DNA of 45,305 nucleotides from Nitrospirota bacterium (GTDB taxonomy: Bacteria; Nitrospirota; Thermodesulfovibrionia; Thermodesulfovibrionales; JdFR-85), in the NCBI GenBank assembly GCA_035873375.1, contig JAYWMQ010000026.1, forward strand, positions 1-45,305. The letters run 5' to 3'. The notes beneath the pieces were generated by a model. It had not been told where the DNA came from, ran no database searches, and saw nothing but the letters and a program-made list of their open reading frames with translations. The position numbers were made by a program, and so were the translations under genes. Position 1 is the first letter of the stretch. Each line of letters begins with the position of its first letter. This document shows, piece after piece, positions 6,683 through 14,447 of the stretch.

Positions 6683-7663
6683 TTAAACTTTTACCTTATA
6701 TTCGTATTTCTCAGGCGGCATTAAGCGGTATCTTCCGAATCCGCTTGTTGTATGCTGCCCTACTCCGAGCACCTCTCCCAGCTTCAAAAAAGGATAAAAC
6801 CGGCCTATCTCTCCATTATACCTTATTATCCCTAATTGTCCACCGATTTTCAGGGATTTATGCTGTCTTGAGGAAAATCTGTTAAAATCCCGCCATTCCG
6901 TATATGCTTTTGTTTCAATCTTACCGGCCAAGGTAAAGAGGTCCTGTTTTTCGGGCTCGATCCTCTCCTTGTCAAAGCCCTTGCCATTACAGTAAAGGTT
7001 GTTAAGGTTTATAATCCTCTTTATTAAAAGTCTGAAAAAGGTCTCAAAAGAGAGATTACAATAATTAAGCCCACTTATCCCCTCTCTTATTTTTAGCGGG
7101 GTAAGTAACTCAATACTGCATTGGTCAACAGTCATGGCCTCTTCCTCAAAAAACGCAGAAGCATCAATCGAGTCCTCTGCCACCACGGATTTCACACGAA
7201 ACCTCCCCCTCCTGCTGCCTATACCCGCTCTGCCCATCTCTTCAACAGTCATTATAAACTTATCCACATGCCCTGCTGCCTCACCTATAAGCACCATATC
7301 GAGTTGCAGCCTCTCACCTGTTTCATATCCCTTTTTGCCGTCAAGCCTGGGAAGCATCACGTATGGAAGCGGCCTGTCCGTAAAGAAATACCTGTAATAA
7401 AGACAGCCTGCACACATATCGCATTCATCACAAGCAGTCTTGTCCCACCTGCAAAGACATGCCAGATTCCTCAATGCCTCCCCAAAACCACCCCGCCACC
7501 GATCACCCTTGACCTCATCAGGGCCAAGATGGATCTTTTCAAGTGGAAACAGGGTAAATTCAACCTTTAAAGCCCTGAACCCTGAAAGGGTCTGCTTAAG
7601 ATAACTTGTTCCCGGCTGTGTTGTTGATTGTTGGTTCATTGGTTGTGATGTTTCCGTATTCAT
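6683..7663 (-). CDS. cas6: CRISPR repeat endoribonuclease Cas6
   Basis: Cas6 cuts the precursor transcript within each repeat to give crRNAs. The 326-residue protein ends with FLKLGEVLGVGQHTTSGFGRYRL, the glycine-rich loop that defines Cas6 C-terminal domains. The N-terminal RAMP half has a cluster of six cysteines at 69-87 (CLCRW, CDECDMCAGC), likely metal-binding and not usual in textbook Cas6. The first ~25 residues are rich in Thr, Gln and Ser and are encoded by repetitive 'word' DNA; no good ribosome site precedes 7663, so the true start may be further in. It lies 200 bases before array 2, and part of it is duplicated at 2154-2249. Confidence 0.92.
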   Translation of the reverse strand: MNTETSQPMNQQSTTQPGTSYLKQTLSGFRALKVEFTLFPLEKIHLGPDEVKGDRWRGGFGEALRNLACLCRWDKTACDECDMCAGCLYYRYFFTDRPLPYVMLPRLDGKKGYETGERLQLDMVLIGEAAGHVDKFIMTVEEMGRAGIGSRRGRFRVKSVVAEDSIDASAFFEEEAMTVDQCSIELLTPLKIREGISGLNYCNLSFETFFRLLIKRIINLNNLYCNGKGFDKERIEPEKQDLFTLAGKIETKAYTEWRDFNRFSSRQHKSLKIGGQLGIIRYNGEIGRFYPFLKLGEVLGVGQHTTSGFGRYRLMPPEKYEYKVKV

Positions 7664-7741
7664 TTCAATTCAAACACTCTCATCTACGAGACGGCTCCGT
7701 AAATGTCTCCTGTTGTTGGAAGACACTACAGTTCTTTTAAA

Positions 7742-7981
7742 TCAATACGGACTATGATCAAATATCAGTATATCTCCGGTTACAGGACTTCTGTATATCA
7801 GTTTTTTCACCTTCCCATGCAAGGCATGTGCAACCCTCAGGTAGAGCCATACAGGAGCCCTTCCAGTAAGGATGACTTCATTTCCATTACCTGCCATCTC
7901 TTCAGCCTTTCGGATATACGAGTCAAGATCAGCGAGTTTGGCAGTCTCAGTAAAAAAGGTGCTAAGGTCAATAACTATCAT
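7742..7981 (-). CDS. csx3: Short Csx3-like protein (possible cyclic-oligoadenylate ring nuclease)
   Basis: Only 79 residues. The core EVILTGRAPVWLYLRVAHALH followed at the end by FDHSPY matches the Csx3 pattern 'GvviSGRgPiWL...aH...H' and 'SHS.e'. Csx3 (Crn3) proteins bind and degrade cyclic tetra-adenylate made by Cas10. Here His52 and His55 are kept, but the Asp expected nine residues after the second His, in the family's VAVYD strand, is Arg64. The C-terminal extension of typical ~110-residue Csx3 is also absent. It may therefore be a binder or a weakened nuclease. A GAGGGA site precedes the ATG, 12 bases after the SAVED gene. A relic copy lies at 2328-2375. Confidence 0.7.
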   Translation of the reverse strand: MIVIDLSTFFTETAKLADLDSYIRKAEEMAGNGNEVILTGRAPVWLYLRVAHALHGKVKKLIYRSPVTGDILIFDHSPY

Positions 7982-7993
7982 CGTTCCCTCGGG

Positions 7994-8536
7994 CTATTTG
8001 ATCAAGTGACACCAGAACTCATAATTACCCTTTTGATTTTTATGATAGAGCTTGACAGGCCTCCAGTTATCAAACATAGCACCAATTAATGTTCCTGCCT
8101 GGATTGGCCCAGCAATAAAAAGATGTATCTCTGTTGCGTCCTGTGCTTCAAGCTGCCTTCTTTTCACTCTTAACGTATTGATAAAATCTTCTATAGTTTC
8201 AGGACTAAGTCCATTCATATTGAGTTCTTCAACAGGCATTTTCTCCCATTCACCGCCTTTGCTTCTTAAAAACCTCTCAACGTCTCCCTTTATGGAGTCA
8301 GTTGTGGGCAGTAAAGAAACGGCAAGAGCGTATGGATTTATCGTCTTTATGTCTTTGTGATAGTCAACGAGTTCCTTGAAATTCTCTATTTTGGGGGATG
8401 TACCGGCAATCTCCTGCAACCGTTTATTTTGCCGCCGGAGTTTTATCCATATGAGGACAGAAAACAATGCAGCAATCAGTCCGGTTACAACGCTGATTTT
8501 GTCCAGCGCATCAAATATAGGTTCAATAATCTCCAT
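7994..8536 (-). CDS. Membrane-anchored SAVED-like (cyclic nucleotide sensor) protein
   Basis: 180 residues. Residues about 14-33 are one hydrophobic membrane segment followed by a basic stretch (KLRRQNKR), which places the rest in the cytoplasm. The soluble part has a Rossmann-like pattern: YALAVSLLP near 90, and near 140-178 EIHLFIAGP, then GAMFDNWRPVKLYH and YEFW. This resembles the second half of SAVED domains ('ihlF.agP.a.a..lG...n.w.pv.lY'), which sense cyclic oligonucleotides. It is shorter than a full two-lobed SAVED, so two copies may have to pair. It lies between a four-helix membrane protein and csx3 in the type III operon. My reading is that it senses a Cas10-made messenger at the membrane; this is inference. 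Confidence 0.65.
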   Translation of the reverse strand: MEIIEPIFDALDKISVVTGLIAALFSVLIWIKLRRQNKRLQEIAGTSPKIENFKELVDYHKDIKTINPYALAVSLLPTTDSIKGDVERFLRSKGGEWEKMPVEELNMNGLSPETIEDFINTLRVKRRQLEAQDATEIHLFIAGPIQAGTLIGAMFDNWRPVKLYHKNQKGNYEFWCHLIK

Positions 8537-8574
8537 CAGTTAGTTCCTGAGAGGAGATTTTATTTTCATCAATA

Positions 8575-9576
8575 TCATAGAGGCTCTGTGATGGTCTCCT
8601 TCTCCCAGAAAACCTGGATGAAGATGCCTATGAAAAGAGCGGCTGAACTGAAGAAAAAAGTATTCTTAAGAACAGGCACGATGTTGTTTAAGCTAAACTC
8701 TCCTACCAAGAGACTATAATACTGGGCAGCAAAGGTCGGATCAACCGATATACGTCCCACTACAGCACAGGATGTTAATGAAAGCAAAAAACTCATAACA
8801 TATCCCTTAACCCCAACGTTTAATGCCCTCTTTGAGGCTTTTTTCTTGTCAGAAATTATGTTGTAACATTCATATGTTAAATATAAAACAGTAATTGCAA
8901 ACAACCCTATGTTTAAAGAAAAAACAGAGAGAAGACTCCATAAACCTAAAGTGTCAGGGAAAAGTTTATGTGGAAAGTTCCACCCCTCTTGTCCTGTCAT
9001 CAAAGCTAAGAGACCTATGATTATCGCTACCAGCAGACGCGGGTAAAATAATTTGAGTTTATCCCAGCAATCAAAAGGTTTTAATATTTGTCGTGCCATT
9101 TTACCATTGTATCTTCTTAAATACCAGTCTGCTATTACCTTGAGATATATCTTTTGTGGTTGGTCTAAAAAAAAAGAGTCTATGTTGCAACTTTGCAGGA
9201 CTGAAGTCATCTTATTTTTAGATCCTCTCTTAACAATACAGTTTTTAACTTCTTCTTCTCTGTCAATCCCCCTGAGAACAAGATAGTGTTCAACATCAGG
9301 ATCTCTTCTTGTATTCAGACATAAACTGAGCCACACAAATCTTGTGACCTCGTTTACTTCTTTAGAAAAGTTTCTATTTAAAATCCACTTGATATGGGAT
9401 AATTCATATTTGAGTATGTGAACCTGATCAGTGAAAAGCTTTATTTCACGTTCAATAATTTCTAATTTTTCTTTGTTCTGCTTATTATTATCAATTTCTT
9501 TAAAAACATTTTCAAGTCTTCCTGCTCTACTTAATTCAAGAGCCTTCCTGATATTATCTGTTTCTTTATCACTCAT
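8575..9576 (-). CDS. Unknown coiled-coil protein with four membrane segments; candidate membrane effector
   Basis: 333 residues, no family that I recognise. Residues 1-75 are strongly charged helix with coiled-coil character (EKLEIIEREIKLFTDQV). Residues 75-175 look globular. Hydrophobic segments follow at about 180-195, 211-236, 257-275 and 305-323. It is not CorA: no GxN loop is visible. Its ATG overlaps the stop of the CARF gene (9573-9576), and the SAVED-like gene starts 38 bases after it, so it belongs to the CRISPR operon. By analogy with other type III membrane effectors it could form a pore or channel gated by a cyclic-oligoadenylate sensor. The sequence itself shows only topology and context. 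Confidence 0.75.
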   Translation of the reverse strand: MSDKETDNIRKALELSRAGRLENVFKEIDNNKQNKEKLEIIEREIKLFTDQVHILKYELSHIKWILNRNFSKEVNEVTRFVWLSLCLNTRRDPDVEHYLVLRGIDREEEVKNCIVKRGSKNKMTSVLQSCNIDSFFLDQPQKIYLKVIADWYLRRYNGKMARQILKPFDCWDKLKLFYPRLLVAIIIGLLALMTGQEGWNFPHKLFPDTLGLWSLLSVFSLNIGLFAITVLYLTYECYNIISDKKKASKRALNVGVKGYVMSFLLSLTSCAVVGRISVDPTFAAQYYSLLVGEFSLNNIVPVLKNTFFFSSAALFIGIFIQVFWEKETITEPL

Positions 9577-10304
9577 AATGCACCACCAATAAATGCTTCA
9601 CTTGCATTGCCATTTTCCTCAATAATTATTTTTCTCAATTTCTGATAATCAATAAGGAACAATCCATCACTCTCTTCATGCATATAAAAAATATACATAT
9701 TTTTCTGAATGGAAAGAACAGTCGTCAGTGGAATTACTCCTTTCAGTCCACCAGTAACGTTGAAATAAGCCATCCGATGAGGAAAATTACCTCTTACGTC
9801 CTTTATAGTTTCTTCAAGATTTGACAAGGCATTAATAAATTGTGTTTCATTGCCTCCTGGACTCAATCCATCAATCCTAACAATTCCTACCCCGCCGCCA
9901 TTATTCATAATGAAATAGTTTTTCATACCTGCAATCTGCTGATCATCAGTTGTTGTCAAAGGAAAAGAAGCAGTATCGTCAAAATATCTCCTAACAATTG
10001 CCTGTGCGTTAATATGAGCACAGACCTCACTTTTTTTATCTTCTGAATGAAGTAGTACAATCCAGTCACAGTTATCCAATGGATGTCTCTCGTTGAAGGC
10101 AATAAGACTTGCCATTTCAGCAGTAAGGTTAAATCTGTCACTTAAAGAAGCAGCTATCATGGCATTAGATATGTCATTCTCAATATCCGGACTACTTGTT
10201 TCTACTTCAACAGCGTTCTTTAGCCTATTTGTATCAGCATTATTAAAACTTTTACTTGCATCAAAAACCGATGTGCCAACTGTCATCAGGATAAGCTTTT
10301 CCAT
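9573..10304 (-). CDS. Standalone CARF-domain protein (APE2256/Crn1-like)
   Basis: 243 residues. The protein begins with strand MEKLILMTVGTSVFD and carries FNVTGGLKGVIPLTTVL (about 181-197), the two ligand-binding signatures of CARF domains of the APE2256/Csm6 type. No HEPN RxxxxH motif and no other effector domain can be seen. Ser12 and Lys188 fall where Crn1-type ring nucleases have their active Ser and Lys, so it may cleave as well as bind cyclic tetra-adenylate. Alternatively it is a sensor subunit for the membrane protein whose gene overlaps it by four bases. It follows the TIGR03986 RAMP gene by 12 bases. Confidence 0.85.
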   Translation of the reverse strand: MEKLILMTVGTSVFDASKSFNNADTNRLKNAVEVETSSPDIENDISNAMIAASLSDRFNLTAEMASLIAFNERHPLDNCDWIVLLHSEDKKSEVCAHINAQAIVRRYFDDTASFPLTTTDDQQIAGMKNYFIMNNGGGVGIVRIDGLSPGGNETQFINALSNLEETIKDVRGNFPHRMAYFNVTGGLKGVIPLTTVLSIQKNMYIFYMHEESDGLFLIDYQKLRKIIIEENGNASEAFIGGAL

Positions 10305-10316
10305 AATGCCTCCTGT

Positions 10317-11612
10317 TTAAAGGTTGCAGATATACATCTTTGAATTATCGCTAAACTCACCAACGATTACTTCCAGTGATTGTCCCCTTTTTAGCTCTAT
10401 GCCTTTTGATTCATATTTATCTTTGCTTAAATATCCCTTCTTGTTATCCGGTAAATTAAGGACAGTCCCGAATTCTTTTACTTCAACAACTGTGGCCTTT
10501 GCTTTTCCCTGTAACTTCTCAGTTTTCTTAGTTGGTGGTGTTCGGGGTCTGTCAAGTATGCCATCAGATGGGAGAGGCACATTTTTGTTGGCTGAGAACC
10601 ACTTCTGGCCTGGATATTTAATTTGTAACGGACCTGGACTACCATTATTATTCCGACTTTTATCTAACCTCAACAGGTCTTTTAATTTTAAATTTCGTGA
10701 CAGGGCTAATGCCTTGCCGTTCTCATATGATTTTGTTAAACCTTGAATATGCTTTTCTAACGCCTCTCCTTCAAACACCTTAGCACTGCCCAGACTTGAA
10801 TAACGATCCTTCGAATTCAGTTCTTTTAACCTTATAATTCTCATTTCACAGCTTCCGAGACCGAGCGGCTTTCCCATACCGAGTTTGTGTCCAAGATCAT
10901 TTTCAAGTTCAATGCTTTGAAGCAGGAGTCCGAGCTCTTTATCGGTCAGGGAGTTATACTGAATCTCAAACTCGAACTCCGAGGCTTCAGGCACAACCTC
11001 AATCCTTATTTCACCAGTCGTAGGTAGATTCGCTTTTTTATGATGATAATAGAATTTTCTGCCTTTGATCTTGTTATTGTCAAAATAAAATATCCTGTGT
11101 CTAAGTGGATTGGGACTGCTAAGAGAGTGTTCATTTTTAAGATAAACCTCTCTTGTCATTTTTTTTGTATCATTTGTATCAATAGAAACAGCATCCATTA
11201 CCTTTATCTTACCGGCAAAGCTAAATGTCTCTTCTTCATCGTTAATCTTATAACTTTTTACAGTTGTACCAAATATCCTGCAGGCAACACATAATCCATG
11301 ATCTTTATCACATTTTTCAATAAGAATATTGTCCAATGAACCGCTTAAATCACCTGATATCATAGATATACACGAATTGGATATGGCCTCTGCTGTTGCC
11401 CTGAGGAGTCCTTTCAGGCTGGAACCGTATATGCCCGTCCTGCCACCAACCTTCATAAATTTTCTATTGCCATCTCCTACAAGTGCGTCGGTCAGGAATG
11501 TGAGCTTTACGGTAAGCACCCCGCTCTTGCCACCATATCTGACAGCTTCCTCTCTTGCCACATTTTCTTCATCAATTCCTGCAAAATTATAGGGGTTTAT
11601 AAACATCTTCAT
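10317..11612 (-). CDS. TIGR03986-type RAMP protein with C-terminal S1-like domain
   Basis: 431 residues. It opens MKMFINPYNFAG, typical for TIGR03986 proteins of type III-D loci. The RAMP fold is visible in IYGSSLKGLLRATAE, CVACRIFGTT (Cys plus FG motif shared by all RAMPs here) and LGHKLGMGKPLGLGSCEM. No Asp aligns clearly with the Cas7 target-RNA cutting residue. Residues about 365-431 (AKATVVEVKEFGTVL..., KGYLSKDKY, RGQSLEVIVGEF) look like an S1/OB RNA-binding domain. It probably joins or caps the crRNA backbone. Its ATGA overlaps the csx19 stop, and the GGAGG site lies inside csx19. Confidence 0.8.
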   Translation of the reverse strand: MKMFINPYNFAGIDEENVAREEAVRYGGKSGVLTVKLTFLTDALVGDGNRKFMKVGGRTGIYGSSLKGLLRATAEAISNSCISMISGDLSGSLDNILIEKCDKDHGLCVACRIFGTTVKSYKINDEEETFSFAGKIKVMDAVSIDTNDTKKMTREVYLKNEHSLSSPNPLRHRIFYFDNNKIKGRKFYYHHKKANLPTTGEIRIEVVPEASEFEFEIQYNSLTDKELGLLLQSIELENDLGHKLGMGKPLGLGSCEMRIIRLKELNSKDRYSSLGSAKVFEGEALEKHIQGLTKSYENGKALALSRNLKLKDLLRLDKSRNNNGSPGPLQIKYPGQKWFSANKNVPLPSDGILDRPRTPPTKKTEKLQGKAKATVVEVKEFGTVLNLPDNKKGYLSKDKYESKGIELKRGQSLEVIVGEFSDNSKMYICNL

Positions 11613-12106
11613 TCCTCCTTTAACCCTACATAACGGTGGACAGTACCTTTATCAGAGGATAGGGAATACTCCTTTACAATCAGTTTCAGCCTGCCTCTTA
11701 TTTTAGTGGCATTGACGGGGTAGTTTAAGATTCTTGGAATTCGTTGTTCGTACCAGTCATCCGTTGTATTACCACTCTTTTCGATGTTTTCTCCCCAGAG
11801 ATATATCTCTCTTTCACGAACAGGGTTTATTTCTTCAGGGTTAAGTTTTTCAGCAACTCCACCATTCTCGGAAATTATAACTACATGGAACCCATTTCTC
11901 CGTTTTAGCCATCTGAGTTCAACATTTTCTCCGAATAGCCGTCCCCTGTCCCAGTCAAACAGATTGCCAATACTGTTAATTTCTGACTTTTTGATAAATC
12001 GTATATCATCAGGTTTTTCCAGTATGGCAAACTTATAGTCAATATCTGATGCAAGTTTTGAGACTTCCGACTCGTTACAACCTTTTTTATTTCCTATCAG
12101 TGGCAT
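11609..12106 (-). CDS. csx19: Type III-D associated protein Csx19
   Basis: 165 residues. SIGNLFDWDRGRLFGENVELRW and the following FHVVII strand fit the Csx19 family (TIGR03984), a marker of type III-D loci next to csx10 and Cas7 genes. Its exact role is not established; it is thought to be part of, or bound to, the effector complex. The gene starts one base after the stop of the preceding cas7 and overlaps the next gene by four bases, so it is co-translated with both. Confidence 0.75.
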   Translation of the reverse strand: MPLIGNKKGCNESEVSKLASDIDYKFAILEKPDDIRFIKKSEINSIGNLFDWDRGRLFGENVELRWLKRRNGFHVVIISENGGVAEKLNPEEINPVREREIYLWGENIEKSGNTTDDWYEQRIPRILNYPVNATKIRGRLKLIVKEYSLSSDKGTVHRYVGLKEE

Positions 12107-12107
12107 C

Positions 12108-13082
12108 TTAACTCTCCAGGGTTAAAGCTGATTCAAGTGCTTTATTCCACTCAGGTGCAACATCCTTTATAAACTGAGGTACGTCCGTTATCTCATAATC
12201 CTTACGTATGGAAAGGTTTTCATCTGCAAGGGGATTCAGGTATTCCTTTTTACCAAGATTGCCGGGAATAAAACAGTATTTATCGATATCAATCGGTGAA
12301 GACAAAGCGCCTACATCCTTTATCTCACCTGCTGGATTGATATTACCCAAATAGGTTAATTTAATGGATATTCTCTCTCCGAGTGTTTTTCCATACCCCT
12401 TTGTAGTACCAAACCCAACTGATATATACCCATCCATAAGGTCCTGAAATACATATGCCAGAAGACCAAGCTGCCAGAGTTCAAAGTTTCTGATTCTGAC
12501 TTTTACTTCTGCTTTGCAGTTTTCAAGTAACTGGAATCTGAAATTAGCGCCACTTTTCACAGCACCAGTAACCCGGTCTATACCAATGCCGTCCCTTATG
12601 ATTACTTTCTTTTCAGTTATCTCCGCATCTCCTATCTCAATTCTGCTTCCTGATGCAGTTGAGCCGAAGAGTTTGCAGACAAGGCATGAATCTTTATAAG
12701 GTGTAAGTGGTTTTGACTTTTCAAGTCTATTTGAACAACTGAGTTTTTTATCAAAGGGATCGCAGCAAATAGTATAATTGTCTTTACCATCAAGAAAGGT
12801 TTTTGCGATTTTCTCGGTATGACTCCTGAAAACACCTCGCAGGGAGGTTCCAGGCATATAATGATTTAAAGAGTTATAATTTTTAGTTTTGATTGCGTTA
12901 CCAAACACATCGTCATTATCTGTACATATAAAAACAGCATCAGGATATTCTTTCTTCCTGCTTTCCAGATTCATTTCCTTGACAAAAGCATTCTTCTCAT
13001 ATCTTCCATCCTTGATTAACCATGGACTGTCTGACTTGAGACTGATGGTCATGTTACATTCATTTATCATCTTCTTGAGCAT
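12108..13082 (-). CDS. cas7: Cas7-like RAMP (Csm3 family), third in the complex operon
   Basis: 324 residues. The Cas7 signature YMPGTSLRGVFRSHTEKI (about 79-96) is followed by CLVCKLFGSTASGSRIEIGDA and DGIGIDR, then GFGTTKGYGKTLG near 230-245. Asp48 (in PDAVFIC) lies where Csm3 has its target-cleaving Asp, though with more residues before the GTSLRG motif than usual. Cys residues near 105-136 may bind zinc. It forms part of the crRNA-binding backbone. The gene follows the next cas7 after one base, so all Cas7 genes are translated as a chain. The C-terminal ~70 residues have no match that I recognise. Confidence 0.88.
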   Translation of the reverse strand: MLKKMINECNMTISLKSDSPWLIKDGRYEKNAFVKEMNLESRKKEYPDAVFICTDNDDVFGNAIKTKNYNSLNHYMPGTSLRGVFRSHTEKIAKTFLDGKDNYTICCDPFDKKLSCSNRLEKSKPLTPYKDSCLVCKLFGSTASGSRIEIGDAEITEKKVIIRDGIGIDRVTGAVKSGANFRFQLLENCKAEVKVRIRNFELWQLGLLAYVFQDLMDGYISVGFGTTKGYGKTLGERISIKLTYLGNINPAGEIKDVGALSSPIDIDKYCFIPGNLGKKEYLNPLADENLSIRKDYEITDVPQFIKDVAPEWNKALESALTLES

Positions 13083-13083
13083 C

Positions 13084-13896
13084 TCATACCTCCAGGAATT
13101 TATTGAGATGACTTGTTATGAGAGAAATCTTTCCGTTAGTTGAATATCCTGATTCCAAGTATGAGTTAATGTCAGTAAAATAGCGTGATACTGTGGGTGA
13201 ATTCAGCATGCATCTTCCAAGACCTGCAGCAGCATTCCCCCCGACCCATAACTCTCCTCTTATTAATTCATTCAATCCGATAGACAAAACAGCCATGTCA
13301 GCCTCGTCAACATTCTCCACAATCATCTCGAAATGAAATTGTGCATCTTTTTCAGCTACTTCGTAATCAAATTTTGCACCGTCAACCGCTGTTTCGGTAT
13401 CACGGTCAATACCGACTCCATCCCTCTTCACAACTGAAGGAGTGGTTCCTGAAACAGGATAAAGGTCGGTAAATCTAACCTTTGATATATTAAAAGTGCT
13501 TCCAAAGACCTTGCAGACACCACAAAGTTTGCTGTCAAGTTCAGCAATGATTCCATCCTCATCTATTTGGTTAGCTTCTATTTTCTTTAAAAGATTGTCC
13601 TTCTCCTTCTTGTTCCCGGCAAGACAGATTTTCGAAGTGGAATCTTCAAATAAAATACAGGATGTTAATTTTGTGTTGCCCAGTGAGGCAAGTATTCTTT
13701 CGACAGTGCTTCTAAATGCCCCTCGCAAAGATGAACCGGGGATATAGACAGTACCATTCATGGTTCGTATAAATGGACTGTCTGTTTCAGGATTAGCCTT
13801 TCCAGAAGAAATACTCATTGGAGTAAGCAACTCAAGTTCACCAGTTATGATATATCTGTTATCCAGCCTGTCCATCCTTATTGACTTTTCCGACAT
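13084..13896 (-). CDS. cas7: Cas7-like RAMP (Csm3/Csx7 family), second in the complex operon
   Basis: 270 residues. ISSGKANPETDSPFIR (29-44) followed by VYIPGSSLRGAFRSTVERI is the classical Csm3/Csx7 pattern; Asp39 matches the target-RNA cutting Asp of Csm3. CGVCKVFGSTFN, DGVGIDRDT and GGNAAAGLGR complete the family motifs. A GGAGGTG site precedes the ATG at 13896. The gene overlaps the small-subunit gene by 19 bases. It should be one of the backbone subunits that cut bound target RNA every six bases. Confidence 0.92.
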   Translation of the reverse strand: MSEKSIRMDRLDNRYIITGELELLTPMSISSGKANPETDSPFIRTMNGTVYIPGSSLRGAFRSTVERILASLGNTKLTSCILFEDSTSKICLAGNKKEKDNLLKKIEANQIDEDGIIAELDSKLCGVCKVFGSTFNISKVRFTDLYPVSGTTPSVVKRDGVGIDRDTETAVDGAKFDYEVAEKDAQFHFEMIVENVDEADMAVLSIGLNELIRGELWVGGNAAAGLGRCMLNSPTVSRYFTDINSYLESGYSTNGKISLITSHLNKFLEV

Positions 13897-14447
13897 ATCA
13901 ATTCACCTCCTTCAAGGTAGAAACTCAGTTTTTTCGCTTTGCCGTTAATATCCAATTTTGCATTCTCTATCCTGTAAATTAGAAGTATTGCAGAAAAAAG
14001 AGCCTTGAGGTACTTAAGTTTTGCCAGTTCAAAGGTTTCATTATCCGTGTCTTCTTTCTCTTTGTCTTTCAGACCTTCTCTCAAAAAAGACGTATTTGAG
14101 TTGATTGCAAATGTATAATCTCCAAAAAATTTCTCTCTATCAACAGATTCAATCTTCTCTATGATTATATCTGCAAGCATTTTCCCTTCACACTCAAGCG
14201 CCCACCCAGTCTTCTTATCCTGATTTTTATCTCTCTGTTTTGTTAAGAATTTTTTCACCTCAGATAATAGGGCATTTAAATCTCCAGCATCCTGTATCAA
14301 TGATCCGAGGGTATTCATCTGCGTTTGAGAAGGAATATCGCTCTTCTTCCTCAAATATGTTTGGTAGAAATCAAAGGCATTCTTTGATATCTTCTCCTGA
14401 TATACCTGAATGTTTTTCTCTACAATCATGGAAAGTGCGCCAATCAT
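13878..14447 (-). CDS. Probable small subunit (Cas11-like) of the type III-D complex
   Basis: 189 residues, nearly all helical, with charged surfaces (KFLTKQRDKNQDKK, LKDKEKEDTDNE) and no RAMP motif. Size, helical content and position between csx10 and cas7 fit the small subunit (Csm2/Cas11) that lines the target strand. I find no motif that proves it. It overlaps csx10 by four bases and the downstream cas7 by 19, so it is certainly a part of the complex operon. Confidence 0.55.
   Translation of the reverse strand: MIGALSMIVEKNIQVYQEKISKNAFDFYQTYLRKKSDIPSQTQMNTLGSLIQDAGDLNALLSEVKKFLTKQRDKNQDKKTGWALECEGKMLADIIIEKIESVDREKFFGDYTFAINSNTSFLREGLKDKEKEDTDNETFELAKLKYLKALFSAILLIYRIENAKLDINGKAKKLSFYLEGGELICRKSQ

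Noticed and set aside
8575-9576. CorA-type divalent cation channel, as known from other type III loci
   Set aside because: Four hydrophobic segments instead of two, and no GxN loop before the last helix.
9573-10304. Csm6/Csx1 ribonuclease
   Set aside because: No HEPN RxxxxH motif in the protein; only the CARF part is present.
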